Shown: positions 46,443 through 59,059, numbered from the stretch's first letter. The stretch is 64,000 bases of DNA from Taxillus chinensis (GCA_023512835.1 CM042085.1:31535812-31599811); one strand, 5' to 3'. Notes: generated from the letters alone by a model not told the origin. Program-made: numbers and translations.

Positions 46443-49400
46443 TCATAAGAGCAACAACAAGCTCCCACTAATAAAAAACATCAAACTTTCTAAAAGACCA
46501 ATATTAAGAACATGATTCTTGAACTGAATTGGTCGGAGCCCTTTAGTCAGTGGGTCAGCAAGCATGGAGTCAGTATAAATATGTTCAATAATAACATCTC
46601 CTTTTTTCATAAACTCTCGAACAATGAGATATTTGATTTCCAAATGCTTAGAATTGCTCGAGCTTTTATTGCTCTTTGAGAAGAACACTGCAACACTGTT
46701 ATCACAATTAATCACAAGAGGCCTCTCAATAGAATCAACAATCTTCAGGCCTGATATAAAATTCCTCAACCATATAGCCTGAGACACAGCACCATAGCAA
46801 GCCACAAACTCAGCTTGCCTAGTAGAAGATGCTAAAATAGTCTATTTTACATTCTTCCATGAGATAGCCCCTCCAGCTAGCATGAAAATATATCCTGATG
46901 TTGACTTAAGATCATCTGAACAACCAGCAAAATCAGAATCAGTGAAGCCAATAACTTCCAAATTGTTGACCCTTTTGTAAACCAACATGTGATTTTTAGT
47001 ACACTACAAGTATCTTATAACCTTCTTAACTGCCACCCAATGGTCTCTGCCTGGGTTAGATAGATATCTCCCAAGAACACTAATAGTATAAGCAATGTCA
47101 GGTCTGGTACAAACCTGAGCATATATCAAGCTTCCAACTACCTGAGCATATAGAGTTTCTTTCTATATCATTCTGTCGGCACTGAAGCTTATTAAATTTA
47201 TCTCCTTTCACAATTGGTATTTCACCAGGCTTATAATCTTGCATAGAAAATCTCTGAAGTACCTTATTGATATAAGTTTTTTGAGAAAGGCCCAACATCC
47301 CACGAGATCTATCTCTATGAATCTCTATGCCAAGAACATATTTGGCTTCTTGCAAGTCTTTCATATCAAAAGAATGTGATAGCATATCCTTAGTGTCATT
47401 CAATAGTGCTAAATTATTATTAGCCAATAGGATATCATCAACATAAAGTACCAAAATGATAACTTTACTCCTACTTACCTTCATATAAATACATTGGTCA
47501 AATTGATTATCTAAGAAGTCAAGAGAAGTCACTATCTCATCAAACTTTAAGTACCACTGTCGTGAAGCTTGTTTTAACCCATAAATGTATTTCTTCGATT
47601 TACAAACCATGTGTTCACATCTTTCAATGATAAAACCTTCTGGTTGAACCATATAAACATTCTTTGATAAACCACCATTTAGAAGAGCTGTTTTTACATC
47701 CATCTGATATAACTCAAGATCATAATGAGCAACAAAATCCATAACAATTCTAAAAGCCTCTTTGGAAGAAACAGGAGAATAAGTCTCATTATAATCAATA
47801 CCTGCTTCTTGAGTATACCCCTTTGCAACCAATCTGGCTTTGAAACGGTCAATGTTCCCATGAACATCTTTCTTGGTTTTAAACACCCATTTGCATCCAA
47901 TTGCCTTTTGATCCTCAGGAAGTTCTGTAAGCTCCCACACATCATTAGAAGCCATAAATTGCATTTTATCATTCATGGCTAAAATCCACTCCTTAGATTG
48001 AGACCCATCCATAGCTTCTCTATAAGAGATAGGACCAATAAATTGAGTTGAGGAATCTTCACCAAGAAAAACATAATAATCATTAGATATAGCAGATCTT
48101 CTTTCTCTAGAAGATCTTCGAGGTGGATTTGCTTCTGGGAGAAGACTCTCAGTTTGTGTAGGAACACCACTATTATTTAAGTTCAACACTTGATGATTTC
48201 TATCCTCTGTTGAGGCCAATTCTGTGAATGAATCAACTGTTGGTGGAATAGGCATCATAACAACTTGATTTTGTGAATCTGATATAGTAGCTGGAGTATG
48301 AACTATATCTGCCACATCTTGCTCTAAGAATTTTACTGTTAATGATTCCACAATTTTGCTACCTCCAATATTACAATAGAAACGATATCCCTTTGAACGT
48401 TTTAAGTATCCAATGAAATAACACCGAACTGTTCTGGGATTCATTTTCTTTTCTGAAGGATTAAACAACCTCACTTCTGTTGGACATCCCCAAACACGGA
48501 AATGATTAAGACTGGACTTTCTCCCAATCCAGTGCTCAAAAGGCGTCTCTGGAACAGATTTATTAGGCACTCTATTAAGGATATACATAGCAGTTTTCAA
48601 GGCTTCTCCCCACAAATAACCAGGTAAATTGAGTTATTCATCATACTTCTTACCATATCCATGAGAGTACGATTCCGTCTTTCAGCCACCCCATTCTGTT
48701 CAGGACTATAAGGCATAATATACTGTGGAACAATTCCACAATTTTCTAGGAACTTTACAAAAGAACCCATCTGTTGGCCTGAATCACCATGTTTCCCATA
48801 GTACTCATCACCTCTATCTCATCTCACAATCTCCACGGTCTTATCTAATTGTTTCTCCACCTCTAACTTGAATATCTTAAACTTCTCCAAAGCATTAGAT
48901 TTTTCTTTAATCAAATAAACATATCCATAATGAGAATAATCATCAATAAAAGTAATAAAATACTTGTTTTCACACATAGTAACTTGATATGAGCCACTTA
49001 TATGCGTATGAATAATCACCAATGCCCCAGAGCTACGAATAGCAGTTTTCTTTTTGGTTTTGGTAAGTTTTCCATGAACATAATCAACACAAATATGCTC
49101 ATTATCATAATCAAGAGAAGAGAGTAAATCTTCCTTAACTAATCTTTGTACACGATCTTTCGAAATATGGCCCAAACGTTTATACCAGAGAGTAAAAGAT
49201 TTATCTTTAGATTTGACTCTCTTAGAAACTGAAGATTCAGCCACATATGATTCACCAGAATAAGATATCAAAGATAATTTATAAAGACCATTAGATAGCA
49301 TGCTAGAACCAATAGCTTTCGAATTCAATGATAATTCCACTATTCCATCATGAAAAGAACAACCAAAACCAGTCTTGTCCAAAATAGAAATAGAAATCAA

Positions 49401-50540
49401 GTTCCTTCTAAAAGAGGGTACATAAAAAATATTGTCTAAAACAAGCTCAAAACCAGATTCTAAGAATAGGCTAACAACTCCAATGGATTCCACGACTGCA
49501 TCCTGATTGTTTCCCACCTTTAGATTTGTCTCCCATTCATTTGGTTCCCTTAGCTTCTTGAACCCCTGCAAGGTCATAGTTATATGGACAGATGCACCAC
49601 TATCTAACCACCAAGTATCAGGAGAAACATCTACCAGATTTGATTCAAAACAAACTAATGCCATTGAATTACCTGCAGAAGTATTCTTCTTCTTCAACTA
49701 TGCCTTATATTTAAAACAGTCCTTCTTCACATGCCCCTTTTTAGAACAAAAGTAACATGTAATAGTATTGCTTTCGCCTTTCTTTCCATCCTTTGCTTGA
49801 TAATGATTAGTGTCTTTCTTCTTGAATCCTTGAAACCTTTTAGGATCAAGAGACTTGGACCATTTTGTGGAAGCATTGTTTTTAACAGATTTAGGGCCAG
49901 TCACCAAGAAAGCAACTTCAGTATGTTCCTTTTTCACCTTCAATTCCTCAGCCACACACATAGTGATCAAATCATTAATTGACTATGATTCATTTTGTGT
50001 ATTATAAGAAGTCTGAATTAAGCCAAACTTAGAAGGCAAAGATGAGAGAGCATGATGAACAATAAACTCATTAGGAATTGTAATATGATGTGCCCTCAAA
50101 GTAGACTAGATATGCACTAACCTCAGTATGTAATCTCTCACATCTTTTGCATCTTTATATGAGATCATTTGCATCTGTTTCATTAAATTTCCAACCTCAG
50201 CATTAGTAGATACTTGATATCTTTCTCCAATGGATATCATAAGATCTCTTACATTAGATATATAAGGCAAGCCACTGAGTAGATGATTGGAGATGGACCT
50301 TTGCATAGCCAACAAAAACATTTTGTTTGATCTCACCCATTTAGCATAAATATCCTTTTTAAAGATCTCGTACTAACGGCAAGGGTTGTCTTAGCATATC
50401 CGTAGTGAGACTCATATCCAAGTCTAGAATTCCCATGGCAAACTTGATATCTTTCTTCCATTTCTTAAAATTAAAACCATCTAACACATTAATAGCAATT
50501 GTGTTGTTGTTCACACCAAAAGAAACCGTTAAGAAGTAAA
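46443..50540 (-). pseudogene. Copia gag-pol with several disruptions
   Basis: gag begins near 50540 ('LDGFNFKKWKKDIKFAMGI') and meets a stop at about 50370. It continues at 50106-50336, then shows the zinc knuckle 'CYFCSKKGHVKKDC' (49698-49970). Protease 'WWLDSGASVHI' opens 48819-49697, followed by GAG_pre-integrase 'LWYKRLGHISKDRVQRL'; there the expected second Cys of the zinc site is Tyr ('CVDYVHGK'). The integrase core continues through 'FIDDYSHYGYVY'. The long frame 47098-48615 has the integrase end, linker, RT '[20 protein letters not shown]' and catalytic '[12 protein letters not shown]'. RNase H is at 46443-46805 ('INCDNSVAV', 'HLEIKYLIVRE', 'LADPLTKGL'). Stops or shifts separate the blocks, so it is probably not autonomous, though RT-RNase H looks well kept. 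Confidence 0.9.
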
Positions 50541-51419
50541 TGCAACAAATTAATGTACATGTTTATTTAATTATCTCAAGTATCATGATATTTAACTGAA
50601 GAATTCATATTCTCCATTATAAACTCCCCTTTGGGTAGAGCAAGCAAGAAAATTAGAAACCTTCCTTTGATATATATATATATATATATAATGACAATCA
50701 ATAAACTCATTACCCCTGGGCAATTAAGCTATCTAAATCATTATATCTCACATCCCAAATGCCCACCAATAAATACACGTGTCATTATACAAGAATCACT
50801 ATAAAGTGAAAAACAAGCATAATATAATGTGTTCTAAATATCTTATGTGAGCAAACACAATATACAATATATGAAACATTCATACGTCATTATAAACGAA
50901 TCACTTTGGTGATCAAACATCTATAATACAATGTGAATTTTTAAAAACATATCAATCTTGAGAGAAAAACCAATGTGTCACCAAGAAGGACCACTTTGGC
51001 AATCAAACATACATGGCATAATGTGATTTCACCTCACTTAATCTCATTACATTTAAATTAAATATCATATCACATGTACACTTGTGTTCATCCAAATGAG
51101 ATACAACAAGATGTATCTCCACGTAATATAATAATAAGTTGCATTACAAAATATTAATCGGTGAAAACAACAAACTATTATATATATATAATTTAATATT
51201 TAAAGTAAATTATTCACTTGTTAATATTTTACACATATATAAATATATAAAAACTAGAATTTAATAATAATAATAATTATTATTATTATTATAATACATA
51301 ATAACAATACAAAAAGGTACACGCCAATCTAACACACCACCACAAAATCCTATACCACGATTTCCTTTTGCTATCTTTTCATGTATTATAATGCATAAAT
51401 ATTCTATTAAACTCAATCA

Positions 51420-51420
<1 letters not shown>

Positions 51421-51484
<64 letters not shown>
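51421..51484 (+). repeat. (TTA)n microsatellite in the Copia leader
   Basis: About 21 trinucleotide units. A smaller palindromic (AAT)n/(ATT)n tract lies at 51263-51292. Confidence 0.95.
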
Positions 51485-51485
<1 letters not shown>

Positions 51486-52188
51486 TATCTTCAGTGTGGG
51501 CACCGACAGTGTTTCTTCAACTCTCATATACGCATGTCATCATGTTTGACACCTACATGCTGTGGGATGCACATCATCAGCAATGCCAACGCGTGCCTCC
51601 ATGACCATCGATCAACACAACATAAAAACTGTTTTCTTCTTCTGTAATGAATAGCCTGTTGTTGTACATATTTTCATGCAATCCAAAATGCGACTGCGAC
51701 CACGTTTTATGGGTCGATTTTGCAATGACTACACACCTACCTCCTTGATGGAGATCATATGCACGGTCAGGATATGGTGCTAGCGCTGAAGGAGGCTAGC
51801 AAGTCTTGGGAGCGGGAGGTTGCCATGGGGTCAACTGTCACATGGGACTTTCTAGATAACGCAGACAATCAAAACGGGTTTCCATGGACTCTCACGCCAC
51901 CATCATTTTTTTAACCATTACAATCAACAACCTGTTAAGACCCAACAATTGCAAACGAGAGAGAGTGAGAGAAGATAGTACGATATTGAGGCGGGACTCT
52001 CCAGTGACATATCGGGCGCCGATGGTGACGATGAGGAGGGAGCGGCGGAGCAAGAGAAGAGAGAAGTTGACGAAGAAGAAGAAAACAAAAGGAACCTTTT
52101 TTTAATGATATTAACAAGCTAGCGGTAAGATCAAACTACGATCATGATGTTGGATATTGATAACACACGATTTAGCTTTGATACCACA

Positions 52189-52618
52189 TGTAAACAATAA
52201 TATAAACACCCAAGATCATGCATGTCAATCAACATCATAGTATAATACTTACCTGTTTTCTCCATAGCAGATCAAGAATGAACGCTACCTGTGCGATTAG
52301 TCTTCTCCCTCTTATTCTCTCCTTGATGGCTCAACTCGATGGATGAGTTAGGGTTATACCAACATATTTATATAGAGAACTGAGGGAGGGACCTAGCCAC
52401 GTAATGACATAATGGGCCCTATCCATCAATGGGCCTCATTAGTATATAAGGCCTACACTGAACTGTAAAACCATATTAAAATATAAACAAGATATGTGTA
52501 GCCCAATATCAAATATATATAACCTTATATGGGCCTACCTGCATTGTCTTGTAACACAGCCCGATTTTAATTAACAGATCACAATTAACAGTAGCCCAAA
52601 TTTAGAAAACTTCTAACA
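52189..52618 (-). repeat. 5' LTR of the 7.2-kb Copia
   Basis: 430 bp, next to the PBS at 52175-52186 and the target duplication CCATC at 52619-52623. Confidence 0.9.
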
Positions 52619-52623
52619 CCATC

Positions 52624-55154
52624 ATCTTATGTCCCTACTATAAACCTGTTCCTCCCTTAGACGAGCAAGAGAGAGACCCCATCACCTTCTGAAATCAGTA
52701 GCCATACTCGTACCCCAAACCGACTATATATTCATTTCCCCTAAACCATCTCCCAATTCATCCCTAAAATCGCAGTGTGATGTGAAGGATTTGGGCATCA
52801 ACAAATGTGAATGGTTGTAGCAATACACGACGTAAGGCAATGATTGTTAGAATGCCAAAATAAGATTAATATTTAACATAATAGAAAAGAATTTAAAAAA
52901 AATCATCCGACAATCAATTGTTATAATTTAATAAAGAGAGTAAAAAATAAACCAATCTCAAAAACAGTAAAGCAAAAATTCTTTTCTTTTCCATTTAAGT
53001 GCGGAGTCACGATCAACCTTTTATTATTTTTACTCCTTAAATGCAATCACTACTTTGGGTTCTCTTTTATTCACCTTCTTAAGGAGTATAAAGCTATGGC
53101 ACCCTTGAATCAAATAATAGGAACACCTACCTTTGCTATGGTCAAGTGTTAAGTGTTTCACATAACACTTAACCTAATGTAGGTGGCTATCCATGTATTT
53201 ATAGACCTAGGGTTATTCATGTGTTATTATGCATGTCTCTTTAGTTAAATAATACATAAACTTCATAATTATTTAAACTTTTTAAATAATGAAATTATTG
53301 CGTATTAAAGCTTATAAAATAAATATTTAAAATTATTTATTTATCAAATAAATAAATAATATGAATGAATAAATATATTTATTGGATATTATTATTTATT
53401 ATAATATATATAACTCTTAAATATATATAGACACATGTTAAATATCAACTCTTACATACATCAAGAGAATTACCTTATAATGATCTAGAACTCCATACAA
53501 CTATATACGGTGTTAGACGGAGGGATCAAATGAATTTACTTAATCAAAACTCTAATAAATAATAATTTAATTGATTAATGAGATTGATTAATTAAATATT
53601 ATTTATTAGTTTTAGTCTAAGCCACGATCAAGGACTAAAACTACACCGTAAGATTAAGCATATATATAACAAAAGATTTATCTATCGATATAACCGATAG
53701 TCATGTGATATGATCCTCCATTATGATATTCATAATTAGAGACAGAGATCAATAAATTATGTTCAATCTATCTAATTATATTTTTGTCCATGTGTTGCCA
53801 TTAATTCTCCAATAGGCAACTTATTTATGATTTAATCATGAATTAGAATTTATAATAAATTATATTCAATATAGTTACAAGTGCTTGATTCACTCAAGAA
53901 TCCTGAATTAAATAACATAAGAATATTATTACCTTTTTCCAAAATTTAGTTTTTTTGAAGGCCACGACTACAAGCATGTGAAGTAATATGGTTGAGAAAC
54001 TTAATGGAGTCATTAAACCAACCTCAAGAAAATTTAATTCTGATTCTTGTTGAATATAACAATCAATTAGTCTAAAAATCTAGTACAAAATGGTAAGAAG
54101 AAAGCACATCGGTACTTGATTTCATTTCTCAATTAGTCATGTGAAGACGATTGAGTTAGTCTAGGGTGTGTTAAAGTTTCAAATTAAAATATGTGAAGGA
54201 AAGTTGACAATCTCGGTCCAATAGAGCATATTTGACTAGTAATATAGTTTTTGGTGTTATCGTTGTTTTTCATCGAAGGAGTTGGCATTAGATATAATTG
54301 TAGATTGTCGGAGAGTTTGGTTGTTGGGTGCAACATTTGTTTATTGGAGTCGTAGTCGAGTGTTGGATGAATGTAGCAACATTAGATGATATTTATTAGT
54401 TGGATCAATTTCTTCAAATTTGTTGATTATCGGATTAGTGGAGACAATTGGATGTGTTTCATGCTTCTCGGAGATAAAGGTTACTCAGATTGGAGTAAGA
54501 TTCTCGGATTGAGATTTATCAAAGTAGAATATTACTCTTATATTAGGTATCTTAGATGTAGGAGCTATCATCGGATAGAGAGTCTCATATTTGGATTATT
54601 GTGCATTTGACTAAAGTTTCAACGAATAATATTATTTGTCGTCAAATGGAGAATATTCTCAAAAATTGAAATTTATTCTAAGAGTTGACTTGGTCATCAT
54701 CAAATTATTTTATCTCTACATCATTTGTCTCCTCGATTTCGGCATATTGAGTTATTGGAAATAAAACATAATATATTATATATATACTTAATTATGGTGA
54801 CTTCTCAATTTTTTCACTTCTTTTTATTAGAAATGGAGAGCTTTATTGTAGACGTCTTGTATAGTTTCAATATTTATTGCTTTATTGCTATTTAAATATG
54901 CCTTATGTTCTAATAAAAATGTAGAATGAGATTTTCTTGAAATTTGAATTAAGTTGTTTTTGCAAAGCTTCTCTCTATCACATGTATTTTACTTGTTTCA
55001 ATATTAAGTTCAAAAAATTTAACACAAAAAATGATATACATATTCTTTACATATATCGAGAGGCACTTTTTCATTTGAGTATGAAAATATTTCATATGCT
55101 TTCTGTCATATACAAACACAATTAAGGGTGGCAACGGGCAGGTCAATTAATACC
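52624..55154. other. Intergenic AT-rich region, no gene recognised
   Basis: The left ~180 bp continues the sequence interrupted by the Copia. A TGTTAGAATGCC at 52848 could open an LTR remnant, but no partner end was found. The plus-strand frame at 54386-54610 is unsupported. Confidence 0.45.
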
Positions 55155-55440
55155 CACTACAAAAAAAGGACTTAGTGGAGGTTTTCAACCCCCACTAAAG
55201 GACTTAATGGCGATTTATAAATCACCAAAAAAGTAAGCGCCACAACGAGAATAGCGGTAGTTTTTAACTAACCGTCGGAATAACCGCCACTAAGTCATTT
55301 TGGATTTTGTGGCGATTTACTTTGAACGTAGTGGTGGTTTTAAACCCCACCAAATCTCTTTTTAAAAAAAGAACTTAGTGGGAGTTAATAACTTCCACTA
55401 AGTCCATTGTTTTTTTAAAAAAATAATGGTCATCCATGCG
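55155..55440. mobile_element. CACTA (En/Spm-type) terminus or truncated element
   Basis: It begins CACTACAAAAAAAGGAC, the canonical CACTA terminal motif, followed by repeated sub-terminal words in both orientations (GGACTTAGTGG, CCACTAAG, GTGGCGATTTA, AACCGCCACTAAG). The matching TTTTTGTAGTG end is not visible, so the element is truncated or its right end has decayed. Confidence 0.65.
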
Positions 55441-55755
55441 TAAAAATATATATACCTGCACAATGAACATAGACAACCAAAATTCAAAAATTCTGAATCT
55501 AAAATCTCATTATATATTATTCAATAAACACCACAAAATATCAAGTACAATATTTCCCTGATAGTCTATCGGTGTAATAGACCATATGAAGAGTTCAACT
55601 AACAAAATATGATTTTGAGGGGCTACTATACTCTATAAACTATAGAGTATCTACAAAGACTTGTCATGTACGTGGTTCAGTTGTGACTGCCTAGCCATGC
55701 CAACATCCATGAGAAGGTAGCTTTCATTCTCTTATGTCTTTGGAGAGTTATTACC
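55441..55755. other. Unassigned intergenic stretch
   Basis: No coding motif, repeat end or RNA feature recognised. Confidence 0.4.
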
Positions 55756-56062
55756 GTAGTTATTAAAACTGAATCGGCTTATAAATTAGATTGATAAACT
55801 AATGACTCAAATAGTTAATTGATCCAAATTTCTAATTGAATCATTTCTATAAAATAATTGAAAAAAAATCAATCAACTAGGTTTAATAAAATCAGATAAT
55901 TTTTTAAAATTAATAAAATAACATATTAATATATGTTATGACATAATTTAAATTTAAAATGAATGACTAATATTAATATTTTACTTTAATATTTCTTTTA
56001 ATTTATTTAATTTTTTATTATGAATTTATGTAATTTAACGTTTAAATATGTTAAAAATTTAA
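55756..56062. mobile_element. Decayed second copy of the ATAGTTATCAGA MITE family
   Basis: It starts GTAGTTATTAAAACTGAATCGG and then follows the interior of the 37774 element (TTTAAAATGAATGACTAATATT, TTTATTATGAATTTATGT). The right end is missing. Confidence 0.55.
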
Positions 56063-56097
56063 GACATTTAACTAAACTTTTGGCTATGTTTACAAAG

Positions 56098-56746
56098 TAA
56101 GGTTGTAAATAAACCGAACCGAGTAGCAATATGTTCGAACGTGTTCATTACTATTCATTAACGAAACAAATCGAACACAAGCTTTAAACTATGATATTAC
56201 TGAACGTTACTTTGTTGTTCACAAATATGTATTCACAAATACAATTACAATAACGTAAAAATCGGTAAAAAAAATTTACACTATAAATTTATCAAAAAAC
56301 AATTAATTAACTATTAGGTTGTGTTATCTTTATTTAATATATTTAAATAATTATTATATGTAGTTTATAAAAATATTATAATAATAGTAATAAAAAACAA
56401 ATAAATAAAAAGCATACATTTTTTATTGAATAATAATATAAAAGTATATTCTTATTGAATTATATTTAATAAAAATATTTTTTATTTAATAAAATAATAT
56501 ATATATATATATATTAATTGATTTATTAATTTTATATTAATAAATAATTTTCACGATCATGAATGATATTCACAAATCGTTCATGAATTGTTTACAAACA
56601 CTTGTTTGTAAACATTTGCGAATATATTCACAAATATAACAATAGTATTCACCAACGATATTATTATTTAAAAAACAAACATAAATGATCTTTTATCGAA
56701 TCAAATGCGAGTTTATTTATGAAAATCATATTCATTTATAACCCTA
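56098..56746. mobile_element. hAT-type MITE with near-perfect target duplication
   Basis: The left end is TAAGGTTGTAAATAAACC; the right end read backwards is TAGGGTTATAAATGAA. Flanks are TTTACAAAG (56089-56097) and TTTACAAG (56747-56754), differing by one A. About 649 bp, non-coding, rich in CGAAC/GTTCAT words. Same TIR group as 36996 and 39344. Confidence 0.7.
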
Positions 56747-56865
56747 TTTACAAGCATAAAATTAAGGCTACCAATCTAAATTTGATCACACTATCAAATA
56801 TCAAATATTATTTAATCACATCTTCACCACCTTTTTTGAATACAATAAAAAGGTAGGTGCAACCC

Positions 56866-57165
56866 TATGGGGGCAGGTTGGCTGGTTGGGTGGGACTTGG
56901 TGTGTCTCGCGTGCCTAGGTTCGATTCGCACCACTAGCTCTAATAGAGGAATTTTTTCACCTAGTAAACTTATATGGAGGGAACCCATTTGGGCTGGTGG
57001 GACTGTCCCAATGGTGCAGTTCCGTGCCTGGTGAGACTATTTTTACGAGGCAACAGTTCCGAGCAGGCTACCAGGGTAAGTCTGATTATTTGTAGCAAAG
57101 TCTACGAGAGGTTATCTCATCATTTAAAGAAAAAACAGTTACGCGCCCATACCTTTATAAAAAAA
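56866..57165 (+). mobile_element. SINE-like, tRNA-derived element
   Basis: It contains a box A-like GGTTGGCTGGTTGGGTGG and, about 50 bp on, a clear box B GGTTCGATTCG, the internal RNA polymerase III promoter layout of plant SINEs. A tRNA-unrelated body follows to about 57160. The 5' and 3' flanks share AAAAAGGT-type sequence (around 56847 and 57158), which may be the target duplication. It does not fold as a complete tRNA to my eye. Confidence 0.5.
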
Positions 57166-57543
57166 GGTTTTGCCCAAAATGGTGCACGCGCCTGCAGTTT
57201 TTGATTTTGCAATCATCTCTTTTATTTCCGTCAATAATCAGGACTGCGGTAGCACCGAAGACGAGACAACCCTATAATCTTTCGTCAACGTTGTGAATGT
57301 GGTACATGTTAGCCGCAGGTGTCTGTCATTCTACAGTTCTGCAGACTGCAGGTGGTGAGTGAGGAAGGGCTGACTTGTCACGGACCGACGGATTTCGATT
57401 GAGAGAGATATATAAATTATTAAAACCAATATAACTTATATTTATATTTTAATCTGTAATTAGTAATATAAAATTATAAAACACGTTAAATCGAAATAAA
57501 TGGTTAAAATCATATTATTATTATTATAATTAATAATACATTC

Positions 57544-57612
<69 letters not shown>

Positions 57613-58424
57613 ATTAATAATACATTCGTTATTAATAAATTATATTACTGATTAATTCTAATTATAACTATATATATTTTAAAAAATAAAATTTGAGAGA
57701 AAACTCATGAATGAGACAACCAAAATATTTGATTAAATTATATTATTTTTAAAAATAATATAATTAATAAATTTAAAATTATTTATAAATAATAAAAATT
57801 CATTCAAACAATTATATTTTAAAAAATACAAACACCAAACCGGGCGTAGCGCCGTTTGTGGTCTTATCTATTTACCGAAGACATTTTATCGACCAAATTT
57901 GCTATATAATACATTTATTCATATTTCCCTCATATATATATATATATATATATTACGCTATTTTGATATATAATTTTTAAAAAAAATATAAAATCATGTT
58001 AAAATTATATAATTTTATTCTGTTTTTATATATTACAGGACTAGACTACTACTGCAGTAATTTTGTAGAAATTATATATATATTAAAGTTGTCGGAGAAG
58101 AATGAAAGAAAAAGGAAAAATGTAAAATAATGACAGCATTAAATTTGTGTGATCGAAGTAAGGCCGAGTTTGGGACCATATATACGTAATGAGTCGACAA
58201 TGAAAGGCGGGGGTTGGGTCCATACCTTATGCCACATCAACATGAATTATATAGCGGCAGTCCACAAAAGATCTTAAATAAGTAAACTTGAAATTTAAGT
58301 TGAAGGATGATGCATGTACACGTACAAGTGCAATTAATTACTACGTACACCCCCTGCAGCTAAAGTCTAATTCTACTTAGGCTTGTACAGTTACAACTCC
58401 CGGCCCGGGAGGTACAGTTTACAG
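57166..58424. other. Intergenic region and 3' flank of the ERF gene
   Basis: AT-rich with microsatellites, including (TTA)n at about 57545-57611 and (AT)n near 57934-57952. The stretch 58300-58424 is likely 3' UTR of the ERF gene on the minus strand. Confidence 0.5.
57515..57645 (+). repeat. (TTA)n microsatellite inside a flanking duplication
   Basis: About 22 TTA units are flanked on both sides by TATAATTAATAATACATTCG, so the array lies between two copies of the same ~30-bp sequence. Confidence 0.85.
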
Positions 58425-59059
58425 TTACCGAACGGAAGCAGCTGGCGAGGTAGTTGACTGCGACAACAACACACCGCCATCGTCATCGTCACCAGATGAC
58501 TCCCTCCTCAGCCGCTTCATCCTACGGCCGACCATCGCCGGAGGCTCCGCCACCTTGCCGGCCTCCAGCGGAAAGTTCAGAATAGCCTTACGCCCCCTCA
58601 TTCTGAAAGCAGCTGCGTCGTACGCCTTCGCCGCATCCACCGCCTTGTCGTACGTCCCCAGCCACATCCTGCTCCCCCGCCGGTTCGCGTCCCGGATCTC
58701 CGCCGCGAACTTCCCCCCACGGCCGCCGCCGCACCCCCCGGTAGTGCCTGCTCCCACGCACGGCGTCCGGCTCGAGACCCCGTGGCTGCGATGGCGACGC
58801 CGGTTGGAAGATGACCCCGGTCTCCTCCTTATTGGGAGCCGCGGAAAAAGCCGGTTCGAGGCCGGATTGAACCGGGTAGGAAGAGCCGAAGGGGGGCGAT
58901 GCTGCCGTCGGCCTCCGATAGGAGATAGTCAATGGAATATCCCTCCGATGAGTCCAAACCGGCAGGAGTCGGCGATCCGGGGAAGAAGTTGTGGAAGTCG
59001 TCGGTGGAGAGGAGGTGTTTTCTTATGAGTTGGAGAAGAGAGGACTCGTCTCTTGTCAT
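58425..59059 (-). CDS. AP2/ERF transcription factor (ERF type), frame broken twice
   Basis: An intronless gene on the minus strand from ATG (59057-59059) to the stop at 58425. The N-terminus '[20 protein letters not shown]' is typical of group IX ERFs. The AP2/ERF domain (about residues 105-163) is '[11 protein letters not shown]', then '[20 protein letters not shown]', then '[20 protein letters not shown]'. These factors bind GCC-box promoters in the nucleus and usually act in ethylene, jasmonate or defence signalling. A basic patch 'RRMKRLRR' follows the domain and may serve nuclear import; the tail is acidic and Ser-rich. The frame changes at two six-base runs: G6 at 58891-58896 and C6 at 58713-58718 (plus strand). 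Each carries one base too many, and removing one from each gives 633 nt (210 residues plus stop). The second falls inside the AP2 domain. Either the assembly has two homopolymer errors or this is a young pseudogene. Confidence 0.85.

Larger units (their letters stand above)
45394..52618 (-). mobile_element. Full-length Copia LTR retrotransposon (7.2 kb)
   Basis: The two LTRs (45394-45823 and 52189-52618) are each exactly 430 bp, start TGTTAG and end TTTACA on the minus strand. Target duplications CCATC (45389-45393, 52619-52623) are perfect. The PBS (minus TGGTATCAAAGC, 52175-52186) lies two bases from the 5' LTR. gag-protease-integrase-RT-RNase H follow in Copia order. A long (about 1.6 kb) AT-rich leader precedes gag. 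No other element interrupts it. Confidence 0.95.

Noticed and set aside
54386..54610. 74-codon frame in intergenic DNA
   Set aside because: No domain, no splice context and biased towards aromatic residues as expected from AT-rich DNA.
56866..56940. Possible tRNA gene
   Set aside because: Box A and box B are present but a full cloverleaf with paired acceptor stem is not; a SINE head fits better.
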